In this document: in pieces, positions 40,790-49,600 of the stretch | How the letters are laid out: the number at the start of each line of letters is the position of its first letter | Position numbering within the stretch: position 1 is the first letter of the stretch | NCBI GenBank assembly: GCA_031275405.1 | Contig: JAISOV010000029.1 | Coordinates: forward strand, 85,188-149,187 | Source: Clostridium sp. | Lineage (GTDB): Bacteria; Bacillota; Clostridia; Lachnospirales; Lachnospiraceae | Reading direction: 5' to 3' | DNA: 64,000 bases | Notes under the pieces: generated by a model | Told to the model about the DNA's origin: nothing | Seen by the model: only the letters and a program-made list of their open reading frames with translations | Database searches by the model: none | Translations under genes and position numbers: made by a program

Positions 40790-41906
40790 AAAATTCCTTT
40801 ACTTCCTCACAGATACCGTCCACCTGCTCCAAGGTCAGCCCGTAATACAGAGGGAGCCGCAGCAGCCGCTCGCTCTCCCGCGTCGTATAGCGGTCTTCCC
40901 CGTGGAAACGGCCATATTTCACCCCCGCCGGAGCCGTATGCAGAGGAATATAATGAAAGACCGCCAGGATCCCCCTGGTTTTCAGAAAGTCGATCAGCCT
41001 TGTCCTCTCCTCTATCTCTTTCGCTTTCAGATAAAACATATGCCCGCTATGCACACAGCCCTCCGGCACCGTCGGAAGCGCCGCCTTCCCTTCTTCCCGC
41101 AACGGCGCCAGATTCTCGTAGTAGCGAGCCCAGCAGGCCCTCCGGCTCCGGTTGATCTCCTCCGCCATCTCCAGCTGGGCATACAGATAAGCGGCATTCA
41201 TGTCACTGGGCAGATAGGAAGACCCGTAGCTCATCCAGTAATACTTATTCACCTGCCCCCGGAAAAACTGGCTGCGGTTCGTGCCTTTTTCCCGGATGAT
41301 TTCCGCCGTCTCTATGTCCGCGCTTTCCCGGATCAGCAGCGCCCCCCCCTCTCCCATGCTGTAATTCTTCGTTTCATGGAAGCTGAACGCTCCGAACCGT
41401 CCGAACGTTCCCAGCGGTTTTCCCCGATAGGTACACAGGATCGCCTGTGCCGCGTCCTCAATGACCGTCAGGCGATGCCTTTCGGCGATCTCCATGACGG
41501 TATCCATCTCACAGGCCACCCCGGCATAATGCACCACGACAATGGCCTTGGTCTTGCGGGTAACGGCGGACTCGATCAGGGTTTCGTCCAGATTCATGGT
41601 ATCCGGGCGGATGTCCACAAACACCGGCACCGCACCCCTTAACACAAACGCGTCCGCCGTGGACACAAAGGTATAAGACGGCATGATCACCTCATCCCCG
41701 GGCTGTATCTCCGAAAGCAGCGCCGCCATTTCGAGCGCGTGGGTACAGGAAGTGGTCAGCAGACAGTTGCTTCCGGTAGCTTTTTCCAGCCACCGGCTGC
41801 ATTTCTTCGTGAATTCCCCGTCGCCGCAGATTTTCTGGTTCTCCACGCATTTACGGATATACTTCAGCTCGTTCCCCGTATAGGGCGGCACGTTAAAATT
41901 GATCAT
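40773..41906 (-). CDS. wecE: dTDP-4-amino-4,6-dideoxygalactose-type aminotransferase (WecE-like)
   Basis: A 377-residue PLP enzyme of the DegT/DnrJ/EryC1 class. It opens INFNVPPYTGNELKYIRKC and has CGDGEFTKKC, LLTTSCTHALEMAALL, EDAAQA and the Schiff-base lysine Lys180 in HETKN, nearly word for word the WecE/RffA pattern, so the product is probably dTDP-4-amino-4,6-dideoxygalactose (or a close amino sugar). ATG 41906 follows GGAGGA; earlier in-frame codons lie in the neighbouring gene. A run of eight C (41342-41349) lies in the coding sequence. It starts inside the end of the membrane protein gene (14-bp overlap). Confidence 0.9.
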   Translation of the reverse strand: MINFNVPPYTGNELKYIRKCVENQKICGDGEFTKKCSRWLEKATGSNCLLTTSCTHALEMAALLSEIQPGDEVIMPSYTFVSTADAFVLRGAVPVFVDIRPDTMNLDETLIESAVTRKTKAIVVVHYAGVACEMDTVMEIAERHRLTVIEDAAQAILCTYRGKPLGTFGRFGAFSFHETKNYSMGEGGALLIRESADIETAEIIREKGTNRSQFFRGQVNKYYWMSYGSSYLPSDMNAAYLYAQLEMAEEINRSRRACWARYYENLAPLREEGKAALPTVPEGCVHSGHMFYLKAKEIEERTRLIDFLKTRGILAVFHYIPLHTAPAGVKYGRFHGEDRYTTRESERLLRLPLYYGLTLEQVDGICEEVKEFYGKYL

Positions 41907-43833
41907 GGACTCCTCCTTCCAAAGGTTCCAGCAGCACGAACTTCTCATTCCAGAACACCGCTTCATACCGGTATTCCCGCGCCCATTCCCGGAGCAGGGC
42001 AAATTTCCGGTCGGCGGCGACGGCTTCTTCCAACGGAGCAGGCTGCGCCTGTCCGGCTTCCCCGTCCCGAGCCGTTTTTCCCGCCGGAATCAAAGACTCC
42101 CCGTACCGGCGTTCCAGCAGCAGGAGCGGCAGCTCCCGCCCCTTTTCGGAAACCTCCCCCCTGATTCCGTCAAGATCCGCTTCCATCGTCTCATACTGAT
42201 AGGAACCCAGATCCGGCCAGGCGGTAATGGCAAACGGCAGTTCCAGATAATAGGAAAGCGCGGGGATCTGCCCGTACAGGATCACTTCCCTGCCTTTCCA
42301 GCCGTTCCCCTCCACATAAGCGGAAAGGGAAGCCAGCACTCCGGCTCTGTCCGCGGACGTATACATGCCTTTCAGTATAGCATTATTCTCTATTTTTGTG
42401 TGAAGATTTTCACCGCCGTCGCTTTCGGAAAAAACATAGCCGAAACCGAAGCCCAGCCCCTGTACGGCAAGCAGGAACAGCATGGCGCCGACCATCGCCT
42501 TCACCGGGAAAAAACAGAGCCGGAAACGGGCGACGACCGTCTCTGCCGGAAGCCACGCCAGGAACCGGAAAATCATCCACAAGGTAAACGGCGCTACCAA
42601 AAACAGATTGTTGATACTGGAGTACAGATGGTTGTTGCTCCCCAAAGGCGTAAGCAGGATCACCAGAATCGCGAGCACCGCCATCAGCTTCTCTTCCGGC
42701 CTGGCTTTTGCGCGCAGAAGCGTAACCGTTCCGGCTAGGAGGGTTCCGGTCAGCAGGAAGACCGCCCATTGGAACACGCTCATCTTCGTGCTGTATTTGA
42801 GGTTGAACATATCCCTCTGCATCAGATAGTAAAAAAAGAGAAAAACAGCCGCGACAAAACCGAGCTTCTTTACCCGTAACAGTCTTCCCGGCAGCACGGC
42901 AAAACCCAGGAGGCCCGCCAGGACAAGCGCCGCCAGACGACCCAGCCAGATCAGGTTCTGATGATAATTCTGAACCTGGGAAACGATCATGGACAGCGGC
43001 GTATAGCCCGAAGCCTCCGCCGGCATACGCAGCAGCCGCAGGATGGCGGCCATGTAGGCGCCCAGTCCGTACCGTACCGCCAGATACCCCAGACAGCCGC
43101 CCGCGCCGATACCATAGCCCAGTATGCACCAGAGCGTCTGCGCCGTGGTCACCCTCCATGGAAAACGCGCCTCTCCCCGCAAAGGCCGTATTCTCTCCGA
43201 CCGCGCTTCCGTTGCTCCCGGCCGCTTCGCCGCCCCATAGACCCAGACTGCCAGGATCAGCGCGGCCTCCGTCAGGTTCGGGAAGCGTACAAAGAGGTTC
43301 ATTCCCAGCAGCAGCCCGGCCAGGACCAGGCGGCGCGGCGAATAGCCCCGTCCCCCGCGGTTCCCGGATTTCCCGGTCAGCCCGAGGTACAGAAACACCG
43401 CTCCCGCGCAGAACAGCGCATAAGTCAGATAATTGTACAGAAGCGCCGTAGGACACCAGCACAGGCTAAGGGCGAGCAGTTCCCCGGCAAAGGAGAGCCA
43501 GGCCGCGATCCCGACCTTTTTCGCAAAAAAGAAATACCCCGCCACGGCCAGCAGGCCGACCAGAAGACCGGTATAGACATTCAGCCCCAGCATACAGCCG
43601 CCAAACGGCAGCCTGGTAAACACACGCCCCAGCGCGTTCCCTAGATAGGTACCAAACATCCACATCGGATCCATCCGTTCCATATATGTAAAGTTCCCGT
43701 AGTTATACCCGGTATCCCACCATTCCACCCCCACCCGGATGTGGCGCAGGGAATACAGCAGCAAAACCGCAGGAAATAACAGGTTTTCCCCAAAAAGAAG
43801 TATTCTCCTATTCTTGTGTCCCCTCCGCGCCAT
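41893..43833 (-). CDS. Large polytopic membrane protein, GT-C-like
   Basis: A 646-residue protein starting at ATG 43833 (AGAGGA upstream); longer upstream frames read through the acyltransferase gene and are rejected. VGVEWWDTGYNYGNFTYMERMDPMW in the first outer loop has the acidic WWDTGYN motif seen in GT-C-like families. About twelve spans follow, then a ~150-residue outer C-terminal domain (MYTSADRAGVLASLSAYVEG...). The coupling to the aminotransferase suggests it handles the amino sugar made there. The function is inferred. Confidence 0.7.
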   Translation of the reverse strand: MARRGHKNRRILLFGENLLFPAVLLLYSLRHIRVGVEWWDTGYNYGNFTYMERMDPMWMFGTYLGNALGRVFTRLPFGGCMLGLNVYTGLLVGLLAVAGYFFFAKKVGIAAWLSFAGELLALSLCWCPTALLYNYLTYALFCAGAVFLYLGLTGKSGNRGGRGYSPRRLVLAGLLLGMNLFVRFPNLTEAALILAVWVYGAAKRPGATEARSERIRPLRGEARFPWRVTTAQTLWCILGYGIGAGGCLGYLAVRYGLGAYMAAILRLLRMPAEASGYTPLSMIVSQVQNYHQNLIWLGRLAALVLAGLLGFAVLPGRLLRVKKLGFVAAVFLFFYYLMQRDMFNLKYSTKMSVFQWAVFLLTGTLLAGTVTLLRAKARPEEKLMAVLAILVILLTPLGSNNHLYSSINNLFLVAPFTLWMIFRFLAWLPAETVVARFRLCFFPVKAMVGAMLFLLAVQGLGFGFGYVFSESDGGENLHTKIENNAILKGMYTSADRAGVLASLSAYVEGNGWKGREVILYGQIPALSYYLELPFAITAWPDLGSYQYETMEADLDGIRGEVSEKGRELPLLLLERRYGESLIPAGKTARDGEAGQAQPAPLEEAVAADRKFALLREWAREYRYEAVFWNEKFVLLEPLEGGVHDQF

Positions 43834-43844
43834 GTGCTTTCCTC

Positions 43845-44987
43845 TCACTTGATTTCCGGCTCCGCCAGCAGTCCGTCTATTTTCTCCAGCAGCCGCTCCG
43901 CCCGGCTCTCTTTCCACAGCCCCGCCGCCCAGGAAAACAGCTTTCCCCGTAACCAATCCACGAAAATACCGACCGTAAACACCGACAGCACGGCGACCAG
44001 ACAGCGCCAGAGAAACGCCGCCGCGTTGCCCTCCAGGCCGGTTCTCCCCGCTCCCAGCCAACGGGGCCACAGATAACGGATTTCCAGCTGCTCATGCAGA
44101 AGATACACCCCGAAAGTATACGGCGCGATGCGGCGGATCCATCCGGAAACCCTCCCCTCCCGCAGTTTCCATTGAGAAAAGGCGTAGAACAGCGAAACCG
44201 CCCCGCATAAATTCAAAATGTGGTTGTAGTGGTACGTGGCTGCCAACACGCTTTCCAGCCGCCCGGTTTTCAGATACACCAGACGGCTGGCCAGAGCCAG
44301 CCCAAGGATCCCTCCGCAGCTTGCGAAATAGCAGACGAACCCCCGCTTCGGCTTCCCGGCAAAAAAACGTACCCCGTACCGCCTCAGATAGGCGGCGCAG
44401 AGATACACGCAGAAAAACCACAGCCCGTCATACCCCAGATTGTCCATTTCCAGCCGTATGGGGAGGACGGACTTATTCACGGAAAAAAACAGCAGCAGCA
44501 GAATCAGAACCAGCCTAAGCTGCGACTGCTTCATATACCTCACCGCCGCATTCAGGAGCGGCGAAAAAAGATACATCGTCACATAAGCCGTCACGAACCA
44601 ATACTGCGCCATCTGCGTCGGCAGGATATACCGGAGCCACTGGTAAACCGTGATTTCACGGATGTCCAATACTCCCGCCGCCATCAGCAGGACAGGGACC
44701 AGCAGGCTGTAGAACAGCACCTGACATAACAGCTGTATCAGCCGGCCGCATCGAAAAGAAGACTCCGCCAAAAAGAAACCGCTGATCAGCATATAGGTGT
44801 TCACGGCCACAATGCTCAGGGTTTCCAGAACCCAAGCCCACAAACCCACGGCGGAAATCTCCCCCGCCATGGACGGCAGGATCTCCCCCTTGCCCAGATA
44901 GTGGAGCGTGACCACCATCATCATAGCCAGGATCCGCAGCAGTTCTATGCCGGGGATCTTCTTTTTCTTCTCTTGCGGCTCCCTCAT
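43845..44987 (-). CDS. Acyltransferase-3 family membrane protein (OafA/WecH-like)
   Basis: A 380-residue ten-span protein with ATG 44987 behind AAGGAGG. IPGIELLRILAMMMVVTLHY near residue 10 is the acyltransferase-3 signature with the expected Arg and His (RILA...LHY). SGFFLAESSF and QYWFVTAYVTMYLFSPLLN are also conserved. It most likely O-acetylates the surface glycan or its precursor. Confidence 0.9.
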   Translation of the reverse strand: MREPQEKKKKIPGIELLRILAMMMVVTLHYLGKGEILPSMAGEISAVGLWAWVLETLSIVAVNTYMLISGFFLAESSFRCGRLIQLLCQVLFYSLLVPVLLMAAGVLDIREITVYQWLRYILPTQMAQYWFVTAYVTMYLFSPLLNAAVRYMKQSQLRLVLILLLLFFSVNKSVLPIRLEMDNLGYDGLWFFCVYLCAAYLRRYGVRFFAGKPKRGFVCYFASCGGILGLALASRLVYLKTGRLESVLAATYHYNHILNLCGAVSLFYAFSQWKLREGRVSGWIRRIAPYTFGVYLLHEQLEIRYLWPRWLGAGRTGLEGNAAAFLWRCLVAVLSVFTVGIFVDWLRGKLFSWAAGLWKESRAERLLEKIDGLLAEPEIK

Positions 44988-45050
44988 CCGTCCTCCTTTT
45001 CTTCCCCTTGACCGGACCAAACGCAGCGTATCCTCCGTTTCGCAGGCTGC

Positions 45051-45980
45051 TTACGAAGCGTTGGTACGATCCGTCATTCTGCTGATGATGTATTTCGGAC
45101 GCCCTTTCACTTCCTCATAAATGCGGGCAATATAATGCCCGATGATCCCCAGGCTTAACAGGATGAACCCTCCGATCATCAGAAGCAGCAGGATCACCGT
45201 CGTGAAACCCTCCATCGCCTTCCCCGAGAGATAATTCATCAAGGTCTGGACGGCCAGCGCCGCGCCAAAAAGGAGGGAAAGCAGCCCCATCACCGTCACC
45301 AGCTGCAACGGAAACGTACTGAAGGAAGTCACGCTGGTAATCGCATAGCGCATTAAGCGCCAAAGCGACCATTTGCTTTCCCCGTACAGCCGCTCCCCCA
45401 CCTCGTACTCCACGCTTACCGTCCGGAAGCCCGCCCAGAAAGTCATGGCGCGAAAAAACGTATTTTTTTCCGGCATTCCCAGCAGGACGTCCACCACTTT
45501 CCGATCCAGCAGCTTATAATCGGAAGACGCGTTCATATCCATTCGGATCAGGCCGCTCATGAGCTTATAAAAAAGCCCTGCGGAAAGGCGGTGCAGCAGG
45601 CTCTCCCTCCCCCTTTCGGCTTTTATGCCTTCCACCACCTCGTAGCCTTCCCGCCATAGCTTCCACATTTTAGGAATCACTTCCGCCGGATGCTGCAGAT
45701 CACAGTCCATGACCACCACCGCGTCTCCATGGGAAAGACTGAGTCCGGCAAAAATGCCCGCTTCTTTGCCGAAATTGCGGCTGAACTGCACCCCCCTGAT
45801 CCGCTCGTTCGCCTGCGCCGCTTTCTCGATTTCCTCAAAAGTGCCGTCCGTAGAGCCGTCGCTGATAAAAATCAGCTCATACGCGATCCGCTCTCCCTCC
45901 AGAAGCCCGGACAGAACCGCTATGGTATTGCAAATATTTTCTTTTTCGTTGTATGCCGGTACGACTACTGATAATAACAC
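45051..45980 (-). CDS. GT2 family polyprenyl-phosphate sugar transferase (GtrB/DPM1-like)
   Basis: A 309-residue enzyme with GTG start 45980 (AGGAGA upstream). The GT-A domain has SVVVPAYNEKENI, ISDGSTDGT, NFGKEAGIFAGLSLSHGDAVVVMDCDLQHP (the DxD is DCD) and SSDYKLLDRKV. Two C-terminal spans (LQLVTVMGLLSLLFGAALAV, TVILLLLMIGGFILLSLGIIG) anchor it. It should make undecaprenyl-phosphate-linked sugar, the donor the nearby GT-C and GtrII-like proteins need, a well-known division of labour. Confidence 0.93.
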   Translation of the reverse strand: MLLSVVVPAYNEKENICNTIAVLSGLLEGERIAYELIFISDGSTDGTFEEIEKAAQANERIRGVQFSRNFGKEAGIFAGLSLSHGDAVVVMDCDLQHPAEVIPKMWKLWREGYEVVEGIKAERGRESLLHRLSAGLFYKLMSGLIRMDMNASSDYKLLDRKVVDVLLGMPEKNTFFRAMTFWAGFRTVSVEYEVGERLYGESKWSLWRLMRYAITSVTSFSTFPLQLVTVMGLLSLLFGAALAVQTLMNYLSGKAMEGFTTVILLLLMIGGFILLSLGIIGHYIARIYEEVKGRPKYIISRMTDRTNAS

Positions 45981-46059
45981 TCCGCTTGTCTCCTTTGCGA
46001 ATGCGTATGCCCGCCGGGGGGCTGTCCTGCGCTTCCCCTACAGGCTCCCGCTCTGCTTC

Positions 46060-47679
46060 CTACTCCCTGTCCGCGTTTTCCGTCTTGACGTACAGAATCC
46101 CTTCCACCACTTTCGTCGAATCCGCCGCCGGGAAGCTGCCCATCTCCACATACTCTTGCGAATAGTAAATATCGGCCATGGCCTCCGGCGGCAGGATGTG
46201 CAAGGACGCGCCTAGATAATGTTTCAGAAATTCCCGGTAATTCGCCCCGGTATAAAGCAGGCTGTCTCCGTTCATGCCGATCATATTCGCGGTCACGGGC
46301 AGCGTAATATCCGTCACCGGATAAGAATCTTCCCCCACCACCCCCACCATGGCGACCGGAATGCCTTGGTAATAGCCCGGCGTCTGCTCGATACGGTCTA
46401 AGAGCCGGAGCGCGTAAGCGTATGTTTTTTCATAACGCTTCTGTAGATTGGAATAGGCAATCTGATCCGTCACCGCATAATGGAAGACCAGAACCGCGCC
46501 CCCCAGGAGCAGAAGCCACGCCCGCAGGGAAGCCCGGCCGCCTTTCGCGGCTCCGTCTTCCACACAGGCTTTCGCGGTTTCCGCGCGCTCCCCCGCGCCG
46601 GGCGGCTCCCCGTAACGCTCCGCAAACGCAATCAGCAGAATCGGGAACAGCACCCACTGATACCTCATCAGCAGATGATAAGAAAGCCCCGGCGAGACCA
46701 GCAGGGCAAGATTCGCGGCGACCGGAACCATTGCGGCCAACACGGACAGCGGCAGGAAAACACCAAGCTTCTTCCGCCATGGTTTTCTTTTGCGCCAGTT
46801 CAGCCAGGCTGCCGCCGCCAGAAGAGCCAGCAGGGCGAACGCGCACACCGAGGGCGCGTTCCGAAACAGGACGTTCCCCTTGAAAGTAAACGAGACGAAA
46901 TCCCGATAAACCGACGCCACCCGGGCCGGCGCGCTTTTCTGCGCAAGAGTCCCCCCCGCCCATGCTTCCATGCCGCTGATCCCCTGATAGGAAGCCAGCT
47001 CCTTGTCCTGTATGTTCAGCAGGATCCACAGAATCCCGACATACAGCGCCATGCCGATACCGCCCATCCACACGTACCGCAGGCTTTTTTTCACCAGACC
47101 GCCTCCGCCCTCCATGACCAGCATGACCATCCCATACAGGCTGAGCAGAGCGGCAAACGGCAGATACGCCTGATAGATCCCCAGGCTGAAAGCCAGGCAT
47201 ACCCCTCCGCCCACGAAGCCCAAGGGATATTTCCGCGTCAGGAACACCGCCAGTACCGCCAGGAACAGCCCCAGCATATACCCATCCATCGTGTATACGT
47301 AGGCAAACAGGGAAGCCGCCGCTGGAAACGCCGCCAGCAGGCCGCCGACCAGTATGATACTGCTTTTCCGGCGGAGGCCCAGAAACTCCGTCAGCACCAC
47401 TCCCGTCAAGGAAAGATACAAAAGCGCCAGAAGCCCGATCAGCCAAGGCAAGGTATAGTAAGAAGAAACACCGCAGGCGGCCATCAGGAACCAGCGCCCC
47501 GAAGTAAGCATGTTCTGATCAAAATGCATACTTGCCAGCCCGTCATGGTTGGGAATATCCCTCACCATCATCGGCAGATGTATCAGCAGGCCGGTTACAG
47601 CCACAGCCGCAAACGCGGTCTTCCCTTCCATCCGGAAGCTTTCCTGAACCAGCCTCCGGCATTCCTCCGGACTCTTCAT
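46060..47679 (-). CDS. GtrII-like glucosyltransferase family membrane protein
   Basis: A 539-residue membrane protein of the Glucos_trans_II type (PF14264). After the first span, RDIPNHDGLASMHFDQNMLTSGRWF carries the family's acidic loop and GRW. Periodic spans are followed by a ~90-residue outer C-terminus (GEDSYPVTDITLPVTANMIGMNGD). ATG 47679 follows AAAGGAGGG. It probably takes a sugar from the polyprenyl donor made by the GT2 protein just downstream and adds it as a side branch. Confidence 0.85.
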   Translation of the reverse strand: MKSPEECRRLVQESFRMEGKTAFAAVAVTGLLIHLPMMVRDIPNHDGLASMHFDQNMLTSGRWFLMAACGVSSYYTLPWLIGLLALLYLSLTGVVLTEFLGLRRKSSIILVGGLLAAFPAAASLFAYVYTMDGYMLGLFLAVLAVFLTRKYPLGFVGGGVCLAFSLGIYQAYLPFAALLSLYGMVMLVMEGGGGLVKKSLRYVWMGGIGMALYVGILWILLNIQDKELASYQGISGMEAWAGGTLAQKSAPARVASVYRDFVSFTFKGNVLFRNAPSVCAFALLALLAAAAWLNWRKRKPWRKKLGVFLPLSVLAAMVPVAANLALLVSPGLSYHLLMRYQWVLFPILLIAFAERYGEPPGAGERAETAKACVEDGAAKGGRASLRAWLLLLGGAVLVFHYAVTDQIAYSNLQKRYEKTYAYALRLLDRIEQTPGYYQGIPVAMVGVVGEDSYPVTDITLPVTANMIGMNGDSLLYTGANYREFLKHYLGASLHILPPEAMADIYYSQEYVEMGSFPAADSTKVVEGILYVKTENADRE

Positions 47680-47703
47680 GCTTTTGACCCTCCTTTCCTC
47701 TTT

Positions 47704-48573
47704 TTATTCCGCCGCCGGGCTGCCGCGCAGGTAAGCCGCCATGGAAGCCGCCACCAGCCGCCGTCCGTCTTCGTTCAGGTGAAGCCCGTCCACCGTATAA
47801 CGCTCCCAGTCCTCCCAGACTGCGTGTGGAAAAAGCGTCCGGTAGTGGTCGATGATTTCCACGCCCAGTTCCTGCGCCACCCGGATTTCCTCCGCCACGT
47901 AAGCTTCCAGGCCGCCATAGCCTGTGTCCCATTCCTCACAGGTCAGACGTTTATCCGGGAGCCAGCAATAAGTAGGCGTCATCAGGATGATCCGCGCCTG
48001 AGGCAGGTTCTCCCGTAAGGTCCGCACCACCGTGCGGACAGCCCCCGAAAAAGTATAGACATCATAGGGATCCTCTGATGAGCGCAAAGGAATCCCGTTA
48101 TGGTAATCATTCACGCCATGCTGGATAAAAATAACATCCACCTGCCGATAATCAATCGTTTCGAGAACGTCCACAGTTTCCTCGAAATAAAAAGTACCGT
48201 TCTGCGTACCGCGCAAGGTCTGCTGAACGCCGAAATCACCGTAGGCGACCGCCTGCGCCAGAGCCGCCATGGAATAACCGTCTTGGCTGTACGCCAGACT
48301 CCTTGCCGCAGAAAGCCTGCTCATCCGGGTTCCGCCGAACGCGCCGTTGAATACCGGCTGCCCCAGCTCTGCTTCCAGCAGACCCGGAACGGACGTTTCA
48401 TCCCGGATCTGCCCGATCAGGCTGTCTCCGAAACACACTACGGAATACACCGTTTTTTCCTGCCTGCCCGCCCATGCATACAGGCCAAGCAGAACCAGGA
48501 AGAAAATGACAGCCGTCAGGCCATGCAAATTCAGCGGCCCGTGCGTGAACCATCCGCGGATACGACTTCGCAT
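47704..48573 (-). CDS. Membrane-anchored SGNH/GDSL hydrolase
   Basis: A 289-residue protein. One N-terminal span (GLTAVIFFLVLLGLYAWAG) is followed by an outer SGNH domain: VVCFGDSLIG near residue 46 with the nucleophile Ser, FGGTRMS, HGVNDYHNG and VDGLHLNEDG with the catalytic Asp/His pair. It may remove or transfer acyl groups on the glycan. Start ATG 48573 overlaps the end of pseF by 43 bp, which ties it to the pse genes. Confidence 0.88.
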   Translation of the reverse strand: MRSRIRGWFTHGPLNLHGLTAVIFFLVLLGLYAWAGRQEKTVYSVVCFGDSLIGQIRDETSVPGLLEAELGQPVFNGAFGGTRMSRLSAARSLAYSQDGYSMAALAQAVAYGDFGVQQTLRGTQNGTFYFEETVDVLETIDYRQVDVIFIQHGVNDYHNGIPLRSSEDPYDVYTFSGAVRTVVRTLRENLPQARIILMTPTYCWLPDKRLTCEEWDTGYGGLEAYVAEEIRVAQELGVEIIDHYRTLFPHAVWEDWERYTVDGLHLNEDGRRLVAASMAAYLRGSPAAE

Positions 48574-49271
48574 TCCCTTTCCATCCTCTCCACCATCAGC
48601 CGGTACTTGATTTCCGCAAGCTTCCAGTCCGTTTCCCGGTCAATGTCCTGCACCTCCAGCTCGGAAACCTCGTAGGGCAGGACGTCGCCCGCCATCAGCC
48701 GGCGATGGCGGAAAAACGGCTCCACCCGGAAGAAATAAAACTGCCCCGCGTCATGGTAATGCGGCTCCAGATCCTGTGACCGGCTGTCCAGATACTGCGG
48801 ATGCTCGAACACGAGCCGCTCCTGCCGGATCACCAGGGCGCGCTGGATCGGATACGAAAACGCCACGACCGGAATCAGAACCTCCGCCTGGGACGTCCGC
48901 AGCCGGTCAAACCCCTCGCGCAGTTTCCGCGCCGTCACGAAAGGGGCCGTCGGATAAAGACAGCAGGCAAACGGAAATTCTTCGCCCCGCTTCCGGTACC
49001 GCGTCAGCACTTCGATCAGCGTATCGCTCGTGGTCGCGTAATCCCCCGCCGTCGCCGCGCTCCGGTAAAAAGGCACCTGCGCGCCATACTGCACCGCCAG
49101 AGCCGCGATCCGCTCATCCTCCGTGGACACCATGACCGTATCAAACAGCTCCGACGCCAGAGCCGCTTCCACGGAATAAGCCAGGATCGGCTTGCCGCAG
49201 AACTCCTTTTCATTTTTGCGCGGGATCCGCTTGCTCCCCCCTCTGGCGGGAATGACCGCTATCGCCCTCAT
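48531..49271 (-). CDS. pseF: Pseudaminic acid cytidylyltransferase (CMP-Pse synthetase)
   Basis: A 246-residue enzyme that activates a nonulosonic acid with CTP. ATG 49271 follows GGAGGG; earlier codons lack a site. AIAVIPARGGSKRIPRKN near residue 3 is the nucleotide-binding motif, then VMVSTEDERIAALA, LYPTAPFVTARKL, and QDIDRETDWKLAEIKY near the C-terminus, all PseF-like. It is one of four pse genes here. Confidence 0.9.
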   Translation of the reverse strand: MRAIAVIPARGGSKRIPRKNEKEFCGKPILAYSVEAALASELFDTVMVSTEDERIAALAVQYGAQVPFYRSAATAGDYATTSDTLIEVLTRYRKRGEEFPFACCLYPTAPFVTARKLREGFDRLRTSQAEVLIPVVAFSYPIQRALVIRQERLVFEHPQYLDSRSQDLEPHYHDAGQFYFFRVEPFFRHRRLMAGDVLPYEVSELEVQDIDRETDWKLAEIKYRLMVERMERECEVVSADGSRTGR

Positions 49272-49348
49272 AAATCGCCCTCCGTTTTCCTGTCTCCTCT
49301 TCCGCCCCGCCGGTTCCACGTTCCGATCCGGCAGGGGAACCGTGCGTT

Positions 49349-49600
49349 TCAGGACAGCTTCCCCGCGATCAGCCGCACGAAATCCTCCGCATTCTTTAAT
49401 TTCAGGATTTCTCTCGTGGTAAATTTTACCCGGAACTTTTTCTCCGCCGCCGCGACCAGCTGGATATGCAGGAGCGAATCCCAGGCTTCATATCCCTCCG
49501 CCGTCAGCTCTTCCGAAAGGAGCAGCCCGTCATCGTCAAAGACCTCCCGAAACACCGCCTGCAAGCTCTCCCTGATCTTGATTTCTTGATTCTCACCCAT
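49349..49600 (-). CDS. Acyl carrier protein
   Basis: An 83-residue carrier with Ser42 in AWDSLLHIQL, the 4'-phosphopantetheine site. Acidic first half (FDDDGLLLSEEL). ATG 49600 sits inside the last codons of the FkbH-like gene (8-bp overlap), so the two proteins are made together. In known pathways FkbH-type proteins load a glyceryl (or related) unit onto exactly such a carrier. Confidence 0.92.
   Translation of the reverse strand: MGENQEIKIRESLQAVFREVFDDDGLLLSEELTAEGYEAWDSLLHIQLVAAAEKKFRVKFTTREILKLKNAEDFVRLIAGKLS

Noticed and set aside
40773..41906. Aminotransferase considered as PseC
   Set aside because: Its motifs follow WecE/RffA (NVPPYTG, CGDGEFTKKC, TTSCTHALEM) and it is far from the pse genes.
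43834..44070. Longer N-terminus for the 41893 membrane protein
   Set aside because: The extension is a shadow of the acyltransferase gene; ATG 43833 has a proper ribosome binding site.
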